Below are positions 28,860-38,350 of a stretch of DNA of 64,000 bases, piece after piece. The notes below the pieces were generated by a model. That model saw only the letters and a list, made by a program, of their open reading frames with translations, made no database searches and was not told where the DNA came from. Each line of letters starts with the position of its first letter. Position 1 is the stretch's first letter. Position numbers and translations under genes: made by a program. Origin of the DNA: Tillandsia leiboldiana (Eukaryota; Streptophyta; Magnoliopsida; Poales; Bromeliaceae); the NCBI GenBank assembly GCA_029204045.2, contig JAQNDB010000323.1:1-64000 (forward strand), read 5' to 3'.

Positions 28860-30393
28860 GACTAAAAGTATCTTAATTGCCGTGTGATCCCGGACGTATT
28901 CTACCTGAGCTGATATTGAAGCCGCCGTCTAGTGAATTGAGATCGAGATAGTGGTCGACATAGTTTTGAACGGCGCCGACTTTGATAGCACCTCTTGGAG
29001 TATCACCCGTGAACGAGAGCTGATAGCGCGGTTGCGGGTTTTGTTGGATCGAGGGATCTATGTGACCCAGTACCACGTCGGGGAATACGACAGTGTGGAT
29101 ATGAGAGTTGATACTTGTGTAGGTTGCCCGCCGTTGATTCACGTGTTGAGGCCATGCCTTTGGTACGCGGCAGTGATGCCACGTTGTGAGTGCACAGCGG
29201 TGAGGGTTCTATGATGGTTTGAGCACAGACAGGTTTGGTTTGTTTCGGTAGATGCCTTGTGAGAGTGGTAGCTGTTGGGGCCTAATACCGAGGGCTGTGC
29301 CCAGAAAGTGTTCAGATCCGATAGGGGCATTGTGAGCTTACAGCGCTGTCAATGGATTGTCTAATGCCCTGCCGCCTTTAGGATTTAAATGAATGAGTGT
29401 TCCAGCTGTGTTTTGACGGGTTAGCAGCCGACCCGTCGTGGATATTGGATTTATTTCCGAAGTAGCTTAGAGCTTCAGGAGCACTTGGGATAGTGCGGCA
29501 ACTCCTAAGGAGGGAGAAGTTGGTTGTCTAGTTGAGAGAGCTTGCACTTGACTTCGGGGAGAATCTGTGGTTAGGTATGTGATTTCAGCTGCAAGAGTGA
29601 CTGAGGACCCAACGAAGAGTGATGTCGTTGGGAATTAGCCTAAGCCTACGATCATGGCAGAGGACAGAGGCTTTTAGACTATGCAGGCCATGTAGCTTCG
29701 AGGAGATTAAGCCGAGAAGGATACCAGCATTGATGTTGAGGGGTGTCTACTAGAGAGAGAATTGAGTTATTCATGGATCCTCGAACCTGAAGTACTTGGA
29801 TACTCAAAAAGAGTTTGGTTGAGGTAACGCCGGTGATAGAGTTGCAAAGGTGTATGATTGATATCACGGTATTATTCCGGCGAGACTTTATGGTCAGTTA
29901 TGCCTTGTCTAGGCGAGCATGTACCTTGGACTAAGGATCGATTAGTGGGTGCCACTTTTGGAACTTGGAATTGGGATTGGAGATTTGGGAATGTTCCCCG
30001 ATGTTGAATTTTTCTTTCCTGTGGCGAATTGTGAGAGTGCGTTTGTGGATTTTGCGTTTGCTTGCTAAGGAGCAATGGAGGAGTTTGCCGATTAGATGCT
30101 TGGAGTTTGGTATTGGAGACCATGATTTTGGAAGCCACTAGCCGCAGATATAGATATTATATATAGATTTGAGTTTTCGCGGGGAGTTTTAATCCGCGAG
30201 TATTATCCGGCTGAAGAGGTATATTGATCACCTCCATGTTTTGGATGGCACTTCCTTGGAATTGGACAAAAGATTTGAGTATCCGTAGCAGTCGATGCAA
30301 ATTCTTTGCTCGTGAAGCTAAGGAATCTGGGCAGACGGATCATCCCTTGAGTGAGGTTCGTGGAGGCAGACATGATGAGTGAGAACGGCCACT
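28860..30393 (+). pseudogene. Gypsy-D remnant: decayed reverse transcriptase and further pol
   Basis: Plus strand, resuming D after gypsy-A. 28950-29080 aligns by eye with the chromovirus block from the acidic REVEF-IDVV motif to ELRELK...LLDRG, with the TRERELIARLRVLLDRGIYV stretch the clearest piece. Near 29360-29400 lies a decayed version of the NAPAAF-DLMN motif. Stops and frameshifts throughout. 29400-30393 is presumably later pol, too degraded for me to assign. Ends at the assembly gap. Confidence 0.65.
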
Positions 30394-30493
30394 NNNNNNN
30401 NNNNNNNNNNNNNNNNNNNNNNNNNNNNNNNNNNNNNNNNNNNNNNNNNNNNNNNNNNNNNNNNNNNNNNNNNNNNNNNNNNNNNNNNNNNNN
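30394..30493. other. Assembly gap, 100 N
   Basis: Exactly 100 N, the conventional size for an unknown gap. The right flank (30494 on) duplicates 1-5095 in reverse orientation. Confidence 0.99.
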
Positions 30494-31521
30494 ACTGAAA
30501 TCAATTAGCTGGACATTTTAACAAAACCTTTGGATCAAAACGTTTTATTCATTTGCGAAAGGCAATTAGAATGCTTTCCTTGAAGTAATTTCTTTTTGAA
30601 ACCAATCCTTAGGTTAGGTTTTGTTTTTGTGTTTTTGTTCTTTATCTATGGTTAGACATAGAACATTAATTGAGGCATGTGTATTATTGACTTTAATAGC
30701 ATCTTTTCGTCTATTAGAAATTATTATGCTTTGGATATCATAATAATTCATTTGATGCAATGATCATTTATGTCAATTAAATTCATCTTTGTTTTGATCA
30801 AAGTCAATTTCTCTCTCAATGATCTCTTGGTATAGTTTTATCTTATTTGACTATTTTGTCGAGTATGAAATCGAGATCAATTTTTGGTTGAATACTTTAT
30901 ATTTTAATAATTGATAGCCAATTGAGGGGGAGTCAAGAAAAAGTGTTATGCTCAAAAGATGTGGAAAGAGTTACATCCCAATGAGGAGTGTGAAAACTAC
31001 CACCACATGGAGGGAAAGAGCTACCACCCCGGTCGTCCGAGTACTGTGTGCAGCTACCACATGCATACAAAGCATGGTTTTTCAAGTTGTCTAGATAAAA
31101 TGCTTTTTAGAATACTTGACTCTGTCAAATTCCAAGGTTGGTATAAGGTGGGATTTTTATTGAAAGATGCTCAAAGAGCCACTCCTTACAATAAATTGAC
31201 TAGATATATTATCTACTTATCTGGGATTTCAGACATCTATTGATCTTGCTATTTCATTTTCTTTACCAAATTGATGATTTGATAAAGGCATTACTCATAA
31301 GATCATGTTAGATGTGATTGAAGTTGTTCAACTTTAAGGGATTTAATTTTTATAAATTTTCGTTTCATTTGTTGGATGTTATTGATAGATTTGACATAAT
31401 CTATTTCTTGTTGTATGAAACGATGATTTTCATTTAAAGTTGATACACAAAAGTGCTTACAATCTTTTTCTAGATTCTCTGGAATTTTTCTGAATTTTTC
31501 TGAAGAAAAAGTTTGGAGCCG

Positions 31522-31630
31522 GTCCGGACTGGACAAGCCGATCCGGACCCCGAACGCAGGAAAATCCTGCGGGTAGTCGATCCGGACTGCATTCTTCGGG
31601 CAGTCCGGACCGCGGCAAGGGTTTATATGA
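31522..31630 (+). promoter_or_regulatory. Internal promoter (second copy)
   Basis: Palindrome sites at 31522, 31541, 31580 and 31603, in two pairs 19 and 23 bp apart, followed at 31622-31629 by TTTATATG and then a CT-rich leader. Same as 3961-4067. Confidence 0.6.
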
Positions 31631-31747
31631 AACGAAGTGGTTTTTGATTTTATTTCATCACAAGTTTTCGTTTCTAAATCTCCTAACTTTCTCTCTCTAA
31701 AAAGCAAGAATCTTGGAGCCCTCTAAACTCATTCTCTTCACTTCAAA

Positions 31748-32157
31748 GTAAGTTATCTTGATCAAAATCTCAATTTTTCACAGTTTTTCATATTTTTGCT
31801 CAAAACGTGATGAAAATCTCCTATCTTTTTCGTTTTTGGATGGTTTTTGATCAAACTTCTTTTGAAATAAGAACTCTGGGAACATTAGTTTTGATTCTAT
31901 GCTAGGTTTTCTCAGGATAAACGGAATTTTTGGGCCTTCGATTCTAAAAATTCGGTTTTAGGGCATATTTTTTAGAATTTTTGAAAATCATGGAATTGAT
32001 CTATTTTTAAAATTTCTTTTGCAAAACTAATTTGATCCCTAGTCTCTCTACACAATTATGATTGTTTGGGTACAATTTTTCAAATTTTTGAAAATTAACA
32101 ATTTTTCGTGTTCTTGAGTTGGTCTTCACATGACACTTCTCTCTTAAGCACTTTCAG
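31748..32157 (+). other. Probable 5'-UTR intron (second copy)
   Basis: GTAAGT donor at 31748 and CTTTCAG acceptor ending at 32157; the ATG follows at 32160. Confidence 0.5.
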
Positions 32158-32159
32158 CA

Positions 32160-32846
32160 ATGGAGTTTGCATGGATCATCTTTCTGCTAGTTGCAATGGT
32201 CCACGCTCGAACCACAAAGTAGCCTAAGAGAACAAAGAAGGCAAAGAAAGCAAAGGATGACTCGGAGACAGAGTCAGAAACCGAGTCCATAGACTCGGAT
32301 GAGCTTGTGGTAGAAGCAACTGCTCCTACTGCATCAAAGGGGAAAGGCCAAGCTGGAACCTCAAAGGCTCCGGATATTGCTGATGAAGAAGATTGGAAAG
32401 AAATTGGAAGACAAGCACAGAAAAATATTGATAAGGAAGACAGATTGTATTTCAAGAACAAAAAGCTCAAGAAGTCTACGTCGACGTCCAAACATTATAC
32501 TAGACGGGAAAAATGTCAAGGGAAGTGGAATTCAAATCACTGAATCATTTTCTAGAGCACACTCAGTACCTAGAGAATCCCCATGGGATGAAGAACAGCA
32601 TGCATCATCTGCTTCTCCACCTCGTCCATCGACTTCAAGGAGAACACTCCAGAAGCTACCGTATTGGCCTCCGTTCATCAAGAACAAAGAAGACTATCTG
32701 CTGACCAAGAGAGATTGACGACAGATCTCCAGCAAATTGCCGCTGAACAACAACAAATGAGAAAGAAATGTTCCAAAATATCACGAATGCTGAAAGGAAT
32801 TTTGAACAAGCTAGATCATACCAGCTCAGACAGTTCGGATTTAGCT
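32160..32846 (+). pseudogene. Extra ORF of copia-1 (second copy)
   Basis: Starts with the same hydrophobic leader (MEFAWIIFLLVAMVHA) and has the same TAG at 32220-32222. In addition it has an A-run one base longer near 32510 and one A fewer near 32643, so the frame is lost and regained relative to 2741-3430. These two differences in otherwise identical DNA are more likely sequencing errors than mutations. Confidence 0.6.
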
Positions 32847-33061
32847 TGATCTCATGGCTAATCTTTTCTTTTGCAGGTTTTTAAGTTTTTTTTTTTTTTA
32901 AGTTCTCAAACTGTTGGTTCTTGAACTTGTTAACTATTCTCTCCATTTTGGCTGAGTTTTGTGACAAAAAGGGAGAGAGACTATAGGAGAACTTTGAACA
33001 ATGCACAATGCTCTGTGATTGACCATGACTATACTTGTGTGAGAACAATGCTGAAACTAAG

Positions 33062-33358
33062 GTAAGTACAACTTTCAACTTTGGTTTTATATGTGTTTTG
33101 ATGCATGCCTCAACTAACTATTCAACTAACTATTTGGGCATGTAATATAACTAACAAGTGCTTGTTGTCTAACCTTTCTATGACATTTGGATTTCTATTG
33201 CTTAGAAGATATGTCGATTTTTTGTTATGATTTTCATACATATCTGAATTTGCAAATGTCATAATGAGTAAAAACTCTATCTCTGTGTTTGGTTTTGATT
33301 GTTGAAAATTCTTGAGGTATCTAACGATCTCTTTTGTCAAGAATGATTTCTTTTGCAG
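33062..33358 (+). other. Candidate second intron downstream of the extra ORF
   Basis: AAG|GTAAGT donor at 33062 and TTTCTTTTGCAG acceptor ending at 33358, 297 bp apart, AT-rich. It would lie in the 3' UTR or mark a further exon; I see no ORF on either side that would be joined. Confidence 0.35.
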
Positions 33359-33529
33359 AGATTACAGATGTCTAAGTCTAGAGTCTATTTTAGAAGTTTA
33401 ACTCATGTATTTATCTTTATTTGGATCTCCATTGTAAATTTTTATTGTATGGTGATATCAACAAAAATATCTTTTTGAATTTTCTTGAGTGGATTTGTGT
33501 TTTGTCACGAAACCGCCAAAGGGGGAGAT

Positions 33530-34784
33530 TGTTACGGAATTTGAGTTGGCGTATTTCATGAAATTGGTTAAGTCTTGAAGATTGAAGATGAAGAAGTTTG
33601 AATCATATACCTCAATCTCAAGAAAGAAGAATTCAAAAGGATCAGGTACGTTTAACTAAAGATTTATGGTGATCCGAATACTTCTTATAGTGTGGAAACA
33701 CTTGGATGAATTTTTGATTGCATAAAAATAAAAAACTGGGCATTTTACATGTTCAGAGTCCGGACCGTAGATCTCAGTCCGGACCCCGAACGTAGGTTTG
33801 TTCATGTGCAATTCCAGTCCGGACCTTGGAAATTTAAGTCCGGACCCCGAACGTGAAATTGTTGAAATTGCATGAACAGTCCGGACCGTGGATTACAGTC
33901 CGGACCCCGAATGTCGTCTTTTCTGGAAAAAGTCTGTTTCGCTAAGACAGTCCGGACCGTCAATTCCAGTCCGGACTGTCGTCCTGTAAAATTCCAGAAT
34001 TGGTTAGTTTTTGATGCTTATCTTCTTCCAATGGTTTCTAATCTATAAATAGACCCTATGATTCATCTTTTAGGGTACGCGAAAAATACGACCGAAATAG
34101 AAAAATCCACATATAGAGAAGAAAGGAAATACTAGATTTAATTCTATGTTTCTTCATCTATATTGTTAATTTGATTCTAGGTTTTCCAAACTCAGATTTT
34201 GAGTAGAATCAAATTAATGAATACTTAGATGGTATTTCCGATCTATTTCTAATCTAAGTATTCGGCGGATCATCACCACCCAAAAACAACGATTTTCCCA
34301 AAATCGGCGCGTGGACTCGCGTGGCCTTGTGGATTCAAGGTGTTACCGCTCTCGTGGATTCGGAGCGAGGTACGTTCGTGGATTCGAGACGTGCTACTGG
34401 GTGAAGACCGTGGATTCGGTCGGACGTCGTGGACTCGACGTTGGACGCCGTGGATTCGGCGTTGGGTGCTGATCGTGGATTCGAGAAGCGTTGCGGAGCG
34501 AGCGGAGAAGATCTACTAGGAGCGTATGGAAAAGGTTGAGTCGTCTGTGAGTACGGTATATCACCTTGTACGTGTTTAATTCTAGTGGATTTCGCCGTGT
34601 GATCGGTCCTGTGGTTTTTTACTCCGGTTTGGAGTTTTTCCATGTAAAAATCTTGCGTGTTTATTTTTATTTCCGCATTGGGTTTTATTGCGCAATGATT
34701 TTTTGAGTGTTTATGGTTTACATCTATTCACCCCCCTCTAGGTGTTTTTTTCCCTATTTAGATCCAATTATACATAACCCAACA
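33530..34784 (+). repeat. Copia-1 3' LTR (second copy, plus strand)
   Basis: 1255 bp. The eight GTCCGGAC sites start at 33758, 33777, 33817, 33838, 33879, 33898, 33950 and 33969. TATA CTATAAATAG at 34043-34052. It shares variants with 811-2059, not with 10093-11347. Followed by ttttg (34785-34789), the complement of the CAAAA target site. Confidence 0.92.
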
Positions 34785-35476
34785 TTTTGTGGGGTGCGGC
34801 GGTGCGTCGTGGACCTCGCGGAGCGCGCGAAGTGTTCCACTGGAGCGGTTGGGCGGCACGGCGCAGTCGAGGTAGGTCCCGCACTTTGTTTTTACGGTAT
34901 TTTTGGCACAGTTTTGGGGCGTTCTTCTGGACTTTAGAATTGACCCTCTTGCTCTTATCTGTGTTAGGGATCGTGTTTTACTGCACCGTTTTGCGCGCGG
35001 TCCCCGACGGCGTGCTCCGTTTTGCGTGCGGACTTTGTTTTGCGTGCGGATTCTGGCACCGTGCTCCATTTTGCATGCGGATTCCGGCACCGTGCACCGT
35101 TTTGCATGCGGACTCCGTTTTGCGTGCGTACTCCGGCACCGTGCACCGTTTTGCATGCGGATTCCGGCACCGTGCACCGTTTTGCGTGCGGACTCCGGCA
35201 TCGTGCACCGTTTTGCGTGCGAATTTCGGCACCTTGCACCGTTTTGCGTGCGGACTCCGTTTTGCCTGCGGACTCTGGCACCGTGCACCGTTTTGCGTGC
35301 GAATTCCGGCACCGTGCACCGTTTTGCGTGCGGACTTTGTTTTGCGTGCGGATTCTGGCATCGTGCTCCGTTTTGCATGCGGACTCCGGCGGCGTGCTCC
35401 GTTTTGCGTGCGGACTCCGGCAGCGGGCATCATTTTGAATGCGGATCGCGTGGACGCCAATTGCAAGTGTCTACAA
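34785..35476 (+). mobile_element. Part of gypsy-H 5' LTR with 31-bp minisatellite (second copy)
   Basis: Plus-strand version of 113-810. The minisatellite is at about 34985-35445 with 16-17 units. The last five bases, TACAA (35472-35476), are the left target duplication of copia-2. The frame 34787-35581 is open across the array only because the 31-bp unit has no stop in any frame. Confidence 0.82.
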
Positions 35477-36640
35477 TGTTGGTTTTTAAGAATCCCCAAA
35501 GATCTAAATAGGTACTATCAAACAACTAGAGGGGGGGTGAATAGGTGTAATACTTATAAAACCAATCTCAGTGCAAAATAAAAACCAATGCGGAAAATAA
35601 AAATAGCACACCGAGATATACGTGGAAACTCCAATCCAGGAGAAAAACCACGGGACCAACACGCAATAACAATCCACTAAGAAAAGAATAATAACAAGGT
35701 GATTACCGACTCCACGGACTCAACCCCTCCTTCAACTTCTGCGGACCTTGCGCTTCACCGATTGCACGTCCACTGCACACGTTCGAATCCACGAACGCCA
35801 CTCGAATCCACGAGCACACGTTTCGAATCCACGAAACGCCTTCAACACACCGAATCCATGATGCTACGTCGAATCCACGACGCAAACTTGATAAAAGCTT
35901 CGGTGGTGATCCTTTGCTTAGATTATCATTGAGGAACCGTAGAAGGAATCTCTAAGCAAAGATTAGATCAATTCGACAAAAGATAGATCTTGGAAGAACC
36001 GTCGAATTGACCTAAAAGAGGCTATAAAGAAGAACGATAAAAAACCTAGCCTCTAGGGTTGCTCTCAAGTGTTTTATTAATTAATCGGTAGTTCTTGAGA
36101 AACCCTAAGTGTCTATTTATAGGTTAGAAACCATTGGAAGAGGATAAGCATCAAAAACTGACTTAACAGATTTTTTCCTGCACGACGGTCCGGACTGGAT
36201 TGGCTCGGTCCGGACTGTCGTCTTTTTTTCAGCAATTCCTGAAAAAACAAGGTTCGGGGTCCGGACTGGAATCCACGGTCCGGACTGGATTAACAGAACA
36301 GTCCTGAACAGAATTTCCAGTCCTGAACGGATTTCCTGAAAAAATAGTTTTTGACTTTTATGCAATGAAACCTTATCCAAGTGTTTCTAAACTACACAAA
36401 TGTATTCGAATCACCAAAATTATTTAGTTAAACGTACCAGATCATTCCGAATCCATTTTCCTTGAGATTGATGTAATTGATCCACAATTCTTCATCTTCA
36501 ATCTTCAAGACTCAAAACACTGAGTGTCAACTTGAGATCTTGTTGAATCTTCTCTGAGTCTTCAATTGCTGATTGACAATTTGATCACTTCAAGACTCCG
36601 ACTCAACTCACGAAATATGCCAACACAAAAAGCCGTAACA
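35477..36640 (-). repeat. Copia-2 3' LTR
   Basis: Plus strand TGTTGGTTTTTAAG...CCGTAACA. TATA box CTATAAATAG at 36122-36113. Palindrome pairs at 36188/36208 and 36259/36278, plus a degenerate GTCCTGAA pair at 36301/36320, offsets 20, 19 and 19 bp. Confidence 0.93.
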
Positions 36641-36654
36641 ATCTCCCCCTTTGG
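36641..36654 (-). promoter_or_regulatory. Polypurine tract of copia-2
   Basis: CCAAAGGGGGAGAT on the minus strand next to the LTR, identical to that of copia-1. Four further copies of the core (complement CTCCCCC) lie between 36976 and 37045. Confidence 0.85.
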
Positions 36655-37540
36655 CAATTTCGTGACAAAACCCAAAAATACATAAAACGCTCAAGACACT
36701 CATCTTAAACCAAAAAATCGAAACTCAATGTCATCACCAAAACATTGACTTTCTTTGCGTGAAAGATCCAATAAACAAAAATTACATTTGAACCAATCTT
36801 AGAACAAACTCTATGACTTAGGACTTCGAGTCTTAAAGTGATGTACATCCTGCAAAACAAAACTCCAAACAAATCAAAAGTCAGTTGTCAGAAATTAAAA
36901 TTATATCCTACATTTGATTCGTCCTTTTGGTTCTTTTTGTTTTTCGGCTCCTTTTTCATCATCTCTTTTCTTTATCTCCCCCTATCTTGAGCATCTCTGT
37001 TCTCCCCCTATCTCTGTTCTCCCCCTATTTCTGTTCTCCCCCTTTTTGTCACAAATTGTCAAACAGTGAATATAGGCAAAAAGAAAGCACTAACAGCATT
37101 AGTTCATAGAGAAAGAGAGATAAAAGCTCAGTTCCGGTATATAACAAAAACGCAGATTTCGTACCGGTACTCGAAGACAAAAACCACAAAAATTCTTGAA
37201 ACAAATCCAAATTTTGAAATCTTTCAAATTACCGATTTGTATTCCATCAAGAAAACAATTTAAGTGCTTGAAAATAATATGAGATCACATAGATGTCATT
37301 CAATCCAATTAATTTTACAAAAATTAAAAAGATTTACTCCGAAATCATGAAAAACAAAGATAAAACATTATAAACCATTTTTCATATTATATACGTCAAA
37401 CACAAGTCATCAAAAATAATCTAGAGATCCAAACTCTATCAAGATGTAACGGATTTACAAAGATGACTTACAGAGATTTCCAAATGACATCAATTTTGAA
37501 TTTTACCCTTCTAAATTGATATATGCACTAAAATACCTAA

Positions 37541-37792
37541 GGGTGGCTCTTTGAGCATCTTTCAACTATCCCACCTTATACCAACCAGGAGATTGTTCAA
37601 AATAAGAATTTTGAATTTAAATCTCCGAATGCTTCAACTAAACAAAATTTCATAAATATTTTTCAAGCATCAAAACATGTGGTAGCTTCACACACAGACC
37701 GGACGACCGGGGTGGCACTCTTTCCAAACATGTGGTGGTAGTTTTCACACTCCTTTCGGATGTAACTCTTTCCACATCTTTTGCAATTCATT
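37541..37792 (-). other. Conserved non-coding block (copia-2 copy)
   Basis: Same ordered words as 4405-4645, with long exact matches such as GTGGCTCTTTGAGCATCTTT, CATGTGGTGGTAGTTTTCAC and GATGTAACTCTTTCCACATC, separated by unrelated spacers. Kept although pol has been lost. Confidence 0.78.
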
Positions 37793-37960
37793 TCATTACC
37801 CTTGTAAGAAAATACAATCTCTTATGTGAAAGAATTAAATCCCAAATTTTAGTCTATCGGTTGTCTCATGTTTATCACAAAGAACTCACACAACCGAGAT
37901 AGATTAATCATCTAAAGATCACACATGATTACTAAAATTTGATGAATATAATTATCAAAA

Positions 37961-38247
37961 ACTCTTATAATGAAGTATCTTCAAGAATTATGATTATGGA
38001 GTAAAGTTGATAATTCATATAAAATTAAATTGGAGTGATTGAAAGTGAAACCCTTTTTATTCAATGCACTTGTTCGTTAAAACTCTTTTGTTCAATGCAC
38101 TTGTTCGTTAAAACTCTTATAATGAAGTATCTTCAAGAATTATGATTATGGAGTAAAGTTGATAATTCATATAAAATTAAATTGGAGTGATTGAAAGTGA
38201 AACCCTTTTTATTCAATGCACTTGTTCGTTAAAACCCTTTTGTTCAA
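37961..38247. repeat. 152-bp tandem duplication in copia-2
   Basis: The segment starting ACTCTTATAATGAAGTATC at 37961 recurs at 38113 almost exactly. Confidence 0.85.
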
Positions 38248-38350
38248 AAACAAAACATAAAAACGAAGAGCATTGAAAACATGTAATGCAGAGATTCAGA
38301 AAAATATGAAAGGAAAACCAATCAAAGCATTACATATAGTCATAAGCTAT

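Larger units (their letters stand above)
30494..33529 (+). mobile_element. Second copy of the 3' interior of copia-1 (plus strand)
   Basis: Reverse complement of about 2060-5095 with very few differences. It begins inside the RNase H end of pol (stop near 30587). It contains the conserved non-coding block (30950-31190), the internal promoter (31522-31630), the leader intron (31748-32157), the extra ORF (32160-32846), the second intron candidate (33062-33358) and the PPT (33516-33529). The first 40 bases have indels typical of a contig end. Not an independent insertion: the flanks and TSD are the same. Confidence 0.88.
36655..38350 (-). other. Copia-2 non-coding interior
   Basis: No gene. It holds a PPT-like array (36976-37045), the conserved block shared with copia-1 (37541-37792) and a 152-bp tandem duplication (37961-38112, 38113 to about 38247). 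Otherwise AT-rich. Confidence 0.8.

Noticed and set aside
34787..35581. Long open frame (264 codons) with many Cys, as a possible cysteine-rich protein gene
   Set aside because: It follows the 31-bp minisatellite; frames in other phases and on the other strand are equally open, and the same array at 160-600 and 63385-63835 does not keep one frame.
1..35591. Genuine large inverted duplication with 5-kb arms
   Set aside because: Both arms carry the same nested insertions with identical TSDs and shared LTR variants, and one arm starts at a gap. A misoriented contig is simpler; left as a finding to be tested.
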